A stretch of DNA of 48,389 nucleotides from the NCBI GenBank assembly GCA_036897095.1, contig JAYMSP010000528.1:1-48389 (forward strand). Direction: 5' to 3'. This DNA comes from Plantago elongata (Eukaryota; Streptophyta; Magnoliopsida; Lamiales; Plantaginaceae). Under the pieces are notes generated by a model. That model worked only from the letters and a program-made list of their open reading frames with translations. It made no database searches and was not told the DNA's origin. The translations under genes and the position numbers were made by a program. Shown here piece by piece: positions 37,322 through 48,389 of the stretch. How positions within the stretch are numbered: position 1 is the stretch's first letter; each line of letters begins with the position of its first letter.

Positions 37322-39586
37322 ATGGCGAGGATCAAGCCGCAGGCTCTGCTGCTGCAGAGTAAGAAGAAAAAGGGGCCTAGTCGGATGAGTGTCGCCACCA
37401 TTTCAGTATATGTGCTAGTTCTTCTCGTCGCAGGGTTTTTCCTTTACACTACCTACAGGCACTGGAATCAAAGGTTTTTTTAAGTACTTGTGTTTGATAA
37501 GTTGGAGGAGTTTAACAATTAGGCAGAGATTGTATTCATTGTGACCGGTGAGACGGTAACTAGTTAAGAATATGAATTACATATTTGATATGTCACACTG
37601 TGCTGTGTTTGTGTCTGTTCAGGTCAAAGTTTCAACTTCCAGATGCATCAGTGGGTGCAGAGGTACAAAAACCACACTATCTCTCTGCTATATCTAGTTC
37701 AGTAGTTGATTGCATGCTTGCATTTAATACCTATGTTAGTTTCACTGTGGCGAAATGTGTCTTTCTAATTTTGTCGGATGGGTATGGGGTAGTCATGAGT
37801 TTCTATGTCACTCTCGTCTGGTGTAAGATACTAAGATTATATGTTGATAGCAGATACCAACTAGCTGTTCTTTTGTATTTTAGTTCATTATTAACGTTGT
37901 ATGCTTTTCTGCAGAGGGATGAGCTATTAGGGGGCTCGAAGAAAGTTGATGTTCCCAAATACGCCGTAAGATTCTTCTATGTTTAGTATGAATCTACGAC
38001 TCTGCTGAATTGAATTTAGCTTTTGATGGTCTCAAGTTTGAAATCCTCATTTTAAGCTCTATGTTTTAGCTTGATTATGAGAATGAACCTCAGGGCAAAA
38101 TCTACCCTTTCATTCCCTAAATATAGTAGTTCATCTGGTTTATTATGGCGTCAATCAGTGAATGGTACATGAAAATGTTTTGAATAGCTAACAATACCTT
38201 TAGTTTATAGTTGCTCATAGACTTGTCATACCTAAACACAAATTTTCTTATGAACAGAAGAAAAAAATACATCCTTATATATGTAGCTTGATATCATATA
38301 ATATTAGATCTTTTCTGGCATCCAGCATTTTGCCATTTTAATTTTATGTTCTTCCTCTGCTAGAAATATCATAACAGTTACGTATGATTTCAGGTCATAA
38401 AAACCTCAAAAGGCTCAATTACTGTTGAACTTTACAAGGATGGTTCTCCTGAGGTAGTTGATGAATTTGTCGAATCATGGTATGTGCCACATTGATCACC
38501 ATACACATAAAACGGAATGTTATCTCAAAGAGTAATAAAAGTTCTTTGACTTGGTCATCCTACACTTCGTTAGAGATAGTTGTCGGTAAATTTTGTGTGA
38601 CTTGGCCAGTCTCATTTACACATGGAACTCTTTATCTAGCAGCTATTCAAAAGCATAGTGGATGGCCTAAGTGTTGCTTCTCTTTTGTGCCTTATAAAAT
38701 AAAACTATATGCTCTTGTCTTTTGAGCACACTGCAAAATGTTGTGCAAAATTTAGTTGGCATGAAATGTTTTCTGATTTGACCTGCAGTCAGAAGGGACT
38801 CTTGAAAGGGATGCTTTTTAACCGCGTAATAAAGAACTTTGTTATTCAAGGAGGTGAGGTTAACAAAGCAGGAACTATGGAAGACTGGACTTCAAGAGGA
38901 AAGCACTACAACCAACTAGATACAAGGTCTCTATATTTTACCGCTCCATAATGATTTTTATTTTATTTTCCCTTTTCTTTTGGCTGAAGGGGCAAAAAAT
39001 TGAATTAACTATTTAACCTTTTCTTTTAATTAGTATCGACTTCACGAATGATTTGTACTGAACCTATGATATACTTATCTAGCTTGAAGCATGAAGCTTT
39101 TATGCTGGGCACATCAAAGGCTAAACGTGATGGTGGGAAATTTGATATATTTATTACAACGGCGCCTATCCCAGATTTAAATGACAAGATTAATGTATTC
39201 GGACGTGTTGTCAAGGGGGAGGATGTTGTTCAGGTAACTTACTTACTACTGGTTTACTTTAAGTTTGGTCATAATGATTCAATTTCTGTTATAGCTTGAG
39301 AAGCTCCAAGAGTTTTGTTATAATTGAACTTGATAAACAAATTGTCGAGTATACTTTGGTCGTACCATGAGTCACTATTGGTGGAAGCCAATTTGTTTTT
39401 TCCCAATGTGGATATCAGTTTCTAATTTTGCTTTAGCTGGTTGGATCTGTGTAATACTAATGACTTGAACACTAAACGGATTAACCACATGGGTTTCAGG
39501 AAATTGAAGAGGTGGACACAGATGAGCATTATCAGCCCAAAAGTCCCATAGGGATTATAGAAGTGACTTTAAAGCAAAAGGTCTAG
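37322..39586 (+). CDS. CYP21-4: Membrane-anchored cyclophilin (peptidyl-prolyl isomerase), CYP21-4 type
   Basis: Seven exons: 37322-37473, 37623-37662, 37915-37965, 38394-38479, 38789-38926, 39083-39233, 39500-39586. All GT-AG, in phase, 705 nt, 234 residues (Arabidopsis CYP21-4 about 236). The start [10 protein letters not shown] and the KKKKGPSR block match the Arabidopsis protein. Then comes one membrane span (about residues 27-44), giving a type II membrane protein thought to sit in the Golgi/secretory path. The cyclophilin domain follows (about 80-234): [70 protein letters not shown]. The usual active-site FHR reads FNR, and the classical FxMANxG loop is not conserved. I recall this subfamily as generally divergent, so isomerase activity may be weak. 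Introns over 300 bp are 37966-38393 and 38480-38788; nothing is recognised in them. Confidence 0.92.
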
Positions 39587-40462
39587 TGGAAGTAATCGAT
39601 TATCACATTTCACAGAGAATGAAGTTGGCTGCATTGCAAAAGGGTTATGAACTACAGTCTTATCATTTGCGAACCTTAAAATCTGCTAGCAGCATTTGGC
39701 GCTCAAACGGCTTCTTGTTCTATTTGTATAATTAGGTTCATCTTTTTTCCCTTTTTGTTCATTTTGTTTCATAGTTCTTTATCCAATGTTTGACATGATA
39801 CAAAGAGTTCTTATCGAATGTCTGCTAATTTTTTTTTGGGCTCAGCAGTCACTTGATTCGATATCTTCTGCAATCATGTTAGGTGATATCATTACTGTAT
39901 TGAACCTTAGATAGAATGCTAAGATTAAATTCCCATCGAAGTTCTTCGTCTGTGTTTGGACTCTGGGTACTTTTAGATTTAACAGTTTAACCTGTCCAAT
40001 TGGTCTTATTCGAGGATCAATTGTTAGGTCTCAACTCTGCCTTGCATTTATTTTCCATTTCCTGCTTATGAATTTCCATTTTCAGTGCCAAATGTCTCAA
40101 CTTTCGTTCAAATAGTGTAGTGTCAAAACTGCGTAGAAAATTTAAGAGTCCTAGTCATATCAAATCTCCATGAAATGAGTGAGATAGAGTTTGCAAAAGT
40201 TAGCTGTGTTTGGAAATATACTCCATTAATTCTTTTGATACTGCACAATTTATTCCCCTACAAAGTAACAACACAGACAGGTATTTGTGCATCTCCTACA
40301 ATATGATATTGCTAATTCTATGAAAATCTATCATAAATATTCTGAACGAATGAAAAACACAGTATTGGAGGACTACATTTTCATCTGATTGAAACTCAAC
40401 GTATGATATGCATGCTTCAGAGTCCTTAATCATGTAGCTCAGCCTGTCAACAGGATCAATAT

Positions 40463-40558
40463 GGGAGTGATTGGTTCTATACTATAGTTTAGAAATCGAG
40501 TTAAAAACACCTAAGTTTTTACATAACTCAATGTTATAATTCTATACCAATCAGTCCC
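40463..40558. mobile_element. Short hairpin (foldback) MITE-like element
   Basis: The left end GGGAGTGATTGGT is mirrored by the right end, which reads on the minus strand GGGACTGATTGGT. Imperfect pairing continues inwards (TATAG/TATAG; ATCGAGTT/CATTGAGTT). At 96 bp it is non-coding. Tourist/Harbinger-type MITEs have similar GG(G/C)-rich ends; the family is uncertain and no clear target duplication was seen. Confidence 0.6.
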
Positions 40559-41020
40559 GGACTGAATGCGTGAATTTGTCTGGATCTTATCCACACATTG
40601 GGCACTTTCAAAAGTTTGTGAACCAGATCCGATCAGACCCAGGTATCGATACACAACAGGTTTTCTGCAAGAATATGGTAAGTTTATTCAAGTTTCGCCC
40701 CAAAACTTGGCTAACCATTTTAAATTCATCTAGCTCAAAACAATGAATGTAACACAATAGAAGGATAGAGACCATGTTGGATATTCAAAAGAGTTCATCA
40801 TGGTGAGTAGTGGATGGGGCCGATGGGCGCTTCTCTGTCTTTGCCAAAGTTGTGACCACCTCACTGCCAACTGGACAAGTACTGAAGTTGAGAAAGATGC
40901 AGTATCTCATAAAAGTTGGGTATGATTCAAGAACTTCAAGAAAAAGTTCACAACTCAACTAGAATTAGTTACAATTTATGAGTTAAAACCCAATCATTTT
41001 AGTTGCACACAAACAATCAC

Positions 41021-41160
41021 AATGATTAGATGGACGGAAGGGAGTGTATGACAGGGATGGTCTATAATTGATCTCTTTTCCAACAAAATGACGAGAGATT
41101 AGACGGACAGAGAGGGTATATGAGTATATGACAAGGTTGGTCTAATTACATTTCGGTGAT
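41021..41160. repeat. Diverged ~75-bp tandem duplication with Stowaway-like right ends
   Basis: 'ttagatggacggaagggagt' (about 41029-41048) followed by 'tatgacagggatggtcta' is repeated as 'ttagacggacagagagggta' (about 41099-41118) followed by 'tatgacaaggttggtcta'. The GGACGGAAGGGAG phrase resembles a Stowaway right end, but no left end was found nearby. Confidence 0.55.
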
Positions 41161-42287
41161 CAATGATTGCACTGGCACAATTCAAATAACTAGCTCAGCG
41201 CTGCATTGATCCCGGCGGGATAAAATAGACTAAACCAAAATTATCTACTCAACTTATTCCACTATCAGTTCACAGAGAAAGGTGATGATCAGGATGAAGT
41301 AGTGATAGACCATAAGAAAGATCCATTTGACAAAAACCAAACCTCAACAAGTGGCATACCTTCAGCTACGATCAAGATGAACTGGCGGATTTGTCAATTC
41401 TTGTGTTAGATACCCCTTTCTTCTTCTGTGTAAGATATAAGATATGAGATATAATTATCACTAGATGATTGCATAAATGAAAATTATCAAATGTGATGTA
41501 TTAAATAAAGATAAAATTAACCTTTAATCCAATCCCATGCACACGAGCAATTAGGAATTTTGAGGCAAAATGATTCAGAATAAACTGAAGCTGTCTGAAT
41601 GGACAACCATCCAGGCCATTTGTGACAATTCCTTATAGTTGCTTCCCTTCCAATACCCAACACATACAAGTCGAACTGAGACTCAATCGATCCAACTCCA
41701 TGTTGAGTCTCCCAAGCATCAGAACCCTGATAGAAGATTTAAAGTATACCTTCCTTAGTGAATTATAAAATTATAACAATCAGAGTTATTGCAAAAAAGA
41801 AGTTGGAGAGAACAATGAAATATGAGCATTAGCTATAAGGATTTAAAAATGGTTAAACTGTACCTAAGTTGTCAACCCTCTCGACGCCTCATAATCGAAG
41901 GAAACATGAAGCTCAAACAGTATCCCAAATTTCACATACTGTCACTCATCTCATTTGCAAGAATCAAACTTAGCGTTGGACCGAGAGGCTGACCTTATTA
42001 TGATGTGAGCCTGTGGCCAACATAGTTCAGTTGAATTTCTTTAGCAGCAATACTGGCAGATGATCAAATGTTTTCTGGCTGGCTGTAATATTGTATGAGG
42101 CGTGCTTTCCCACATCCTTTCACTTCAGAAAAACAGAAAGCCATTTCATGAAAGTAGACGTCCATTATAAACATGCCAAGTTCCAACCTCCAACTTCAGG
42201 GGTGTAGGCACCAATCCACACTCACAGGCAAGTGGTTTTTTCCATCTTGACAAAATTATAACTTGGCAATGCTGGAGAGGCTGACTT

Positions 42288-45200
42288 TCATTCACAATCT
42301 TTCAAAATATCCATAAGCAAAAGATCATACATTTTCTGTTCTTTCTCAAGGGCTTGCGTTAGTAGTGAATGATGTAATTCCCTATCAATGCAATTCATCT
42401 CATTCACGAGCTCACAGAATTGTTTGGTGCTGCCGAAATCATCGTTATTTTTAAAATAATTGAGAAATCCAGATACAATATCCTCCTTTGGCTGCCATTC
42501 TTTGTCACCATTTTTGGATGTAGCAACTCTCAAGTACAGTAAGGCCTGCTTTATTTGCTCTTTCTTCAGATAGTAATTCATGAAGTGCTCACATGCCTCA
42601 AATATAGGCCCTTGTGATCTATCAAGAACACCACAAAAAATTAACTGAGCTTCATCAGGCTTGCCATGGGTCAGGTAGGTGCCAATTAGTAAGTTCGGCA
42701 GCCTAATATCGAACAGCGAACATGTAGACTCCCATTCCTCGTACCACATCTTCATACCATTAATGTTATTCTGCTTACTAAGAGCCTCAAGCATAATAAG
42801 ATAACTCTTACCCGTCACCTGTTTGAACTTGCACCTTAAAGATTTCCAAATGCGATGAACACTATGAATATCATGTATTTTGGCATACAAGCTGATTAAG
42901 AAATGGAAACATTCGGAGTTATTAGAATCCATCAGTTCCTCCATCTTTTTTAGAGTGGCTTTAGCTTTTGCTCGTAGTCCAGACCTTGTGTAAAATATCG
43001 ACAGGTTGCTATATGTTGTCCAACCACACTGCACCTCATTGTTTCGCTTCATCTCCTCAAACGTTCTTTCTACTCCTTCAGCATCATTCAAACATGAGTA
43101 GCTATGTATCAACAAATTGTAAGCATAAGCACTTGGTTGAATATTCCTTTTTTTCATTTCCTCCATCAGGGGAGGAACCTTCTCCGGTTGCCCAAGTTTC
43201 ACATATAGCATCATGAGATCAGTAATGGATAGAGCTACGTCTATCAGGTTCATACAGTCCATTCTAGAAAATACATCTAATGCTTTATCAACCTTGTTAA
43301 ATTCACAGTAGCAGAATAGGAGTGTTCGAAGAGCAGTACTCGTGTTCTTCACAGAAGCCGGGAGGCTATTGAAGTAACTTTCAGTTGCATCGATCCCTTT
43401 AACTCTGTTAATCAGTTTCATGCGCAGTACGTGCTCTTTGAATCCAATGTCAAACCCTTGTGCCTCCATCCAATTAATTATCTTGATACAGAACAAGTGG
43501 AAACAAAAAAATTATATATCCCTTATATTAAGATAACATGAACAGCATTTACAACATGGGCATTCCATGCAAAATAAAACCAAAGCGTGACCAGATAAGC
43601 ACATTAGCAAATACAACCCAGAAAGATATATAGGCAGTTTAGCATACTATACATGGTGTAGACAACCAGAAATTGGATCGCTGCTAACACATCAAACAAT
43701 TACAGGATATAATAAATTTACTAAAATGAACAATACCTTCTTGATAGGGATGAAATACTGAACAATCAGTACCATCAAACAAAACCATCTTCAGTGATAG
43801 AACACTTCTCGTTCTTGTTTTCTAATTTACATCCATAGCTATGAGTCAAGATTTCAGTATCATTTGCCAAAGGAAGCCCACATAAGAGCAAGGCCCCAAG
43901 TTTTTTTAGGCAGGGAATAACTAATTGACCCTTTATTTCTGAAAATTTAATCCATATTGATAGTATAATGCTATATTGGAGCAATATAAAACCAAACATT
44001 GCAGAGGCCGGCAGGACAAGTGGTCCGAACTATCAGCATAACAGCTTGGTTAGTTTCACATTTCACCAAGGTTCAGGTTTGAATCGCTGTGTGTGGCAGT
44101 AAAGTTTTTTCTCTTCTTCATAAATTCTATCTTCTAGCAAACCTTTGTTTGCATACTTTTTGCATGAACAGAAGGATGAAGCTAAATACTTTTTTTTTCC
44201 CACTGTTTTTTTTTTCCCTCCTTTCCGAATTCTGACATGCCATTTTCGCACTATAAAACTAATTAAAATTTTCATATACTTCTATTTTATTTTATTTCCC
44301 TTCATTCTTCTTTCTAAATCCTGACAGACCTTTGATCACACAGTTTCTTGTTCAAAAAAAAAAAAAAAAGAAAAGGAAGAAGAAAGAAATAAGACTAAAT
44401 ATATGAGAATATAGAAATGCAGCAGATTGTTTTGAGCTCACCTGGAGAGCATGGTTGGATCTGTTGTATTTGCAGAGGTCACGGGCACAAACAAACAGAA
44501 GAAATTTGTCGATGGATCTGCCTTCACTTTTGTACGCATCTATTGTTTCTGACACCAATTCACCTTTGTTGATTCCTAAAGCCAACAACCTCTGGTGCAA
44601 AGGATTTTCACTCAACCTTGGTGTTGACTGTGCCTCTGCCTTCACCTCCGTAGAAGGCAGATGCATAATTATTTCTGAAACTCCTCCAAGGTTTTGGTTC
44701 GTTGTCCCAGAATCCGTAAGTACTTCTGAAACTCCTCCAATGTTTCTGTTCGTTGTCCCAGAATCCGTAGAAGGCAGATGCGTAATTACTTCTGAAAGTC
44801 CTCCAAAGTTTCGATTCATTGTCCCAGAATCCGTAGAAGGTGGATGCATAATTACTTCTGAAAGTCCTCCAAGGTTTCGGTCCGTTGTCCCAGAATCCGT
44901 AGAAGGCAGATGCGTAATTACTTCTGAAACTCCTCCAAGGTTTTGGTTTGTTGTCCCAGAATCCCCTTTGGCTAGAGTAATTGACACTTTATTTAGTAAC
45001 TGCACGTATGCTTTGGTATGAACAGAATTTACCATCTTCGTGAGCTCACAGAATTGCCTGGCCCCACCAACATCATTCCCTTCTCTGAAATACCTCAGAA
45101 ATCCATTGATATTATCCATATTTGGTCGCCACTTTTGATCCTTGTTTTTGGATGTAGCAATTTCCAAGTATTGTAGTGCCTGCATTATTTGACGTTTCTT

Positions 45201-46572
45201 CAAATGGTAGGTGATAAAGTATTCACATGCCTCGGTGATTGGTCCCTGTGATCTATCAAGTGCTGCACGAAATATTAGTGCAGCTTCATCAGGCTTGTCA
45301 TGCGACAAGTAAGTGGCAATTAACCTATTAGCCAGTCTGTTGTCAATCAGCGAACATGTCGACTCCCATTCATCATAGCATTTCTTCACCCCATTTATGT
45401 CAATCAGTTTGCAGACAGCGTGATGCATAGTAAAATAACTCATGCTGGTCACCTCTTTGAAATTTGACTTTAACGACTCCCAAATGCGATGAACATTTTC
45501 ATAATCAGAGATTTCGGCATACAAGCTTATCAAACTATGAAAAGATCTACGATTACTAGAACCCATCTCTTCCTCCATCTTTTTCAGAGCCACCTCAGCC
45601 TTTCCCCGAAGTCCAACTCTTATAAAAAAATTCGCAAATCTACTGTATATTAGCCAACCATAAACCTTGTTATTTCGTTCCATCTCCTCAAAAACCCGTC
45701 CCACTCCCTCAACATCATCCAAGCACATGTAGCTATGCATCACCAATTTGTAAGTAGGTGTATCTGGTTGGATGTTCCTTTTCTTCATTTCTTCCATCAG
45801 GTGAGGCACCTTCTCCCACTGCCTAATTTTCGTATACATCCACATGAGATTGGTAATAGGTGTCGTTCCATTCATCATTCCCCGTCTATCTATCATATAA
45901 AACACTCGTAATGCTTTATCTACCTTAGCTGCTTTACAGTAGCAGTATAGAAGTTCTCTAAGCGCAATTGCATTGTACTTCACAGCACGCGGGAGGCTCT
46001 TGAAGTACCTTTCCGCCGCATCTATTCCTTTAAGTTCGGTAATCACACTTATACGCAATGCATGCCCCTTGTACCCGATTTTAATATTCCGTGCCTCCAT
46101 CCAATTGATCATCTACATACAGATAACAAAACAAACTCGTCAACACAAGCCATATTTATGCTACATAGAAATCGTTCAGAATACAAGCATAATTAGATCT
46201 ACAAATCGTTGATAGAATAATAAGCAATAATAACAATAAATTTGAGCTGTGATTAGATCTAGAAAACTCCATCAAATTATCCGAAACAAAACTAACAGAG
46301 AGAAGTGAGAATACAGAAATCACTAGCGATTGAATTGAGCTGAAGTAATAACTGACCTGGATAGCATGGTTAGGTTTACTTCGGAGTCGAAGGGCACAGT
46401 AAAGTAGGTTAGCTTCATCAACTTTTCCACCTGAGCTAATGTACCTATCAATCGTCTTTGCCACAAAATCTCCATCGGTGATAGGTGTAGCCAATATTCT
46501 CCGGTATAAAGGATCGTCGCTCCACTTTGGCGCCGCCGTATACACCGCACGTCTAATTGCTCCGGCAGCCAT
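42288..46572 (-). CDS. Fused tandem-duplicate PPR protein (two complete PPR units in one frame)
   Basis: Three exons: 46357-46572, 44442-46112, 42288-43481. All GT-AG, phase 0, 3081 nt, 1026 residues. Unit A is residues 1-455: MAAGAIRRAV, DDPLYRRILA, then P-class PPR motifs such as VPHLMEEMKKRNIQPDTPTY. Residues 456-560 are five 22-residue repeats (DSGTTNQNLGGVSEVITHLP). Unit B is residues about 561-1026: ENPLHQRLLALG, then INWMEAQGFDIGF and matching PPR motifs, ending ILKDCE. Each unit alone equals a full short P-class PPR protein like mitochondrial At4g01990/At1g02370, which act in organelle RNA processing. Unit A lacks its own stop and C-terminal tail; unit B lacks its own start region. 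Exon 1 is basic, fitting a mitochondrial presequence; unit B's counterpart is not. Two separate transcripts from this locus remain possible, but there is no stop between the units. Confidence 0.8.
44012..44090 (+). mobile_element. Degenerate SINE-like head in the PPR intron
   Basis: CAGGACAAGTGG (44012-44023) resembles an A box and GGTTTGAATCG (44076-44086) a B box with one or two mismatches, 52 bases apart. An A-rich run starts at about 44355 on the same strand and could be its tail. It lies in intron 2 of the fused PPR gene, opposite in strand. The match is weaker than in the other two SINE-like pieces. Confidence 0.3.
44649..44963 (-). repeat. In-frame coding minisatellite, 66-bp unit, five copies
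   Basis: Five head-to-tail units (66, 66, 66, 51 and 66 bp in reading order) encode DSGTTNQNLGGVSEVITHLP plus ST. The fourth unit is five codons short but still in frame. All units are multiples of three and lack stops, so selection or very recent origin has kept the frame. The array forms the whole linker between the two PPR halves. Its sequence is acidic/polar and Gly/Ser/Thr-rich, so it is probably disordered. I recognise no known domain in it. Confidence 0.9.
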
Positions 46573-48185
46573 TTGAAGAGCGTTTTCTGATGGGTTTGCA
46601 AATCCAAACCAAGGGTTTCACAGTAATGAGAAATTAACAAAATATGCCCCTGACTAATGAATTTTACTTTGTACTCCGCCAAGTTTATTTGTTTGTCTTT
46701 TCAGTAATCAAATAACTTGTAAACAAATAGCACTAGTTAACGTTGTAAATTGTTAAAATCAATCTCAATTTCTAAATATAATAAAATTTCCGTAAAGTAA
46801 TACTCTATAAACAAATAAATTCTCTATAGTCATAAAAACTGTTGATCCCAACTTGAGATTAGTTATAAATAAAAATAAACTACATATTGTCATATTTCAT
46901 GACTTTCTCTGGTCCCGCCTTAAGTAATAATACCTATCTATAGTAATAAATGATATAATATTCAATAATATTTATCTGTATATATGATTTTCATTTTAAA
47001 ATTTAGATGTAAAATACTTATTAGAGCTGTTTGTGATAATAATTTGAACTTTTGAGTAGTAATCATATCTTTTAGCTTTCATGTAAGTAGTAGTTTATCG
47101 ATAATAACCTGTATTTATGTATTTCATACTATGTCTCTAGTTAGGTTTATCTTGTTTTCCATATGTTTGGAATTGGTTTCCTGCTGGTTGACCATATATC
47201 ATCTGTGTGTGAAAAATTGATAAAGAGAAAAGGAGAAAAAAAAAAGTTTGATGGTGCATTCATTCTAAAGAAAGTAGCTAGATTTCAAAAGGCATTTGAT
47301 GTAAAGGGAACAAATTATGCTCTTCCTTAATGAGGTTGGTGGTAGACATCTGTTACTCCTTGAAATAACATAAAGGGAGAAAATTCAGTAAGGAATGTTC
47401 TTGTTTTTGCTTCTTCTGAGATATATATTGGTTTATTCTGTTCTGTTTATATCAAGGACGTTGTGGATTATATGGTTTGGTTTTATGTCGCTTGTAGGGA
47501 TGTTTTTAATGTTAAGTCATATATTATTCCTTTAGTAGTCAACAGTGGGTCTTTAATGTCATGGTGTACCTATTTTTTGTCGAAAGTTGTTTGGTTAAAG
47601 GAGAGGATAGTGTTGCATATGATCTTGTGTAATGTCATATAATTTGTATTAGGTTGTGTTGTATGTTGCTTATTTGGATTATGGATTTTGTAATCAAGGA
47701 AGAACCAATATGAGAAGTTGTCATGAAGATTATTGAGCAATATAGAGATTTGGAACAGAACTGCGGGAGCTTTGCATATTGTTGGCAAGATTATCCGAAA
47801 ATCACCTGGCTTTGGGTTTCTCATGTGTGGACAGATAGTGGGAATGTTGTTAGTTGTTGGGCTCTTTATTTTTGATTCTATTTTGGGTTATAAGTGTTAT
47901 CATGACTTTTGAATTTATTTTAGATATTATCTTGTACACGGGTTGTTATAAACCCTCGAGATTTCTTTTTTAGTATTAATAAAGTAGAAAATTGTTCAAA
48001 AAAAAGGAAAACAATAGTATTTAGTGATTTTTATTCAATAAATATAATATTTAAGTTGTGCATATTATTTTATTATAAAAAATATTTTAATATAAAGTTC
48101 AACTTAAGAATAAACTGTTTATAGGAATTTATTTTTTTCAATTTAAATAATATGACTGCATGAAGTTTTTACTGTATATTGTAAG
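46573..48185. other. AT-rich flank of the PPR gene with a possible LINE 3' end
   Basis: The first 100-200 bp will be the PPR promoter and leader. No other gene is supported. The part at about 47430-48008 ends in 'aataaag...ttgttcaaaaaaaa' after a GT-rich stretch on the plus strand, which looks like the 3' UTR and poly(A) of a plant L1-type LINE or another retroposed transcript. No reverse-transcriptase or other domain is visible. Confidence 0.35.
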
Positions 48186-48389
48186 TAGGGCTGCGCAACG
48201 GACGGATACGGATCAGTCCGCATCCGTTTGACCGGATATCCATCCGGTCAAACGGATGAAAAAACAGTCCATCCGTTATCCAATCCGTTCCGAGCGGATT
48301 GGATACGAATAAATCCGCCGGATAACGGATAAATAAGGCGAATATCCGTATCCGGTAAAAAAAAAAATTCATAATTTAAAATGTAAATA
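48186..48389. mobile_element. Probable hAT-type transposon end with CGGAT palindromes (runs off window)
   Basis: TAGGGCTGCGCAACGG at 48186 fits the T-A-G-G-G-x-T-G start seen in plant Ac-like hAT elements. The next 170 bases are crowded with CGGAT/ATCCG words. Two perfect inverted repeats are 48221-48237 with 48242-48258 (17 bp arms, 4-base loop) and 48278-48287 with 48295-48304 (10 bp arms). An outer pair joins CGGATACGGAT near 48203 to its complement near 48344-48354. Subterminal repeats like these bind transposase in hAT elements. The other end lies outside the window, so size and coding content are unknown. Confidence 0.5.

Larger units (their letters stand above)
39587..42287. other. Intergenic DNA between convergent genes
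   Basis: 2.7 kb between the cyclophilin stop and the PPR stop; the genes point towards each other, so both 3' UTRs lie here. No coding exon is supported. It holds a compact hairpin element (40463-40558) and a diverged duplication (41021-41160). Confidence 0.5.

Noticed and set aside
44455-45021. Plus-strand 188-codon frame with repeats
   Set aside because: Antisense shadow of the coding minisatellite; the repeat is in frame with the PPR units on the minus strand.

Overview
This window is nuclear DNA from a flowering plant, almost certainly a eudicot. It has AT-rich intergenic DNA, GT-AG introns, plant-only gene families (GUN1, CrRLK1L kinase, stachyose synthase, UPBEAT1-like bHLH) and plant-type MITEs and SINE-like pieces. 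The long stachyose synthase, 867 codons and starting like the Ajuga enzyme as I remember it, hints at Lamiales. That placement is inference. All splice models were built by hand from reading frame, GT-AG sites and remembered homologues; no alignment or transcript data were available.

Layout. 1-6343 is gene-poor and AT-rich, with a TTCAG minisatellite and nested Stowaway-like MITE ends. A small UPBEAT1-like bHLH gene lies at 6344-6703 (-). The 15-exon replication helicase gene MCM7 lies at 9730-14920 (-), with two E2F-type sites just upstream. The 5-exon stachyose synthase gene lies at 18404-21418 (-). A MITE at 24341-24717 carries a tRNA-like SINE head. A glycine-rich secreted protein lies at 25007-25558 (-). 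The 4-exon GUN1 gene (chloroplast PPR-SMR protein) lies at 26862-30565 (-), and is divergent from an intronless ANXUR/FERONIA-type receptor kinase at 32554-35220 (+). A 7-exon membrane-anchored cyclophilin (CYP21-4 type) lies at 37322-39586 (+). A PPR locus lies at 42288-46572 (-). The right edge (48186-48389) is packed with perfect inverted repeats of a CGGAT word and begins like an hAT transposon end.

The genes are unrelated neighbours, as is normal in a plant genome; no pathway or operon joins them. The most unusual object is the PPR locus. Two complete head-to-tail copies of a short mitochondrial-type PPR gene are joined in one uninterrupted reading frame. The upstream copy has lost its stop codon and last residues. 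In their place is a five-copy, 22-residue in-frame minisatellite that runs straight into the first exon of the second copy. The predicted product is a 1026-residue double PPR protein whose intron positions repeat in both halves. Other points of interest are a tRNA-like head inside a MITE, overlapping upstream ORFs at the receptor kinase start (one with an ATGA stop/start overlap), and the edge palindrome cluster.
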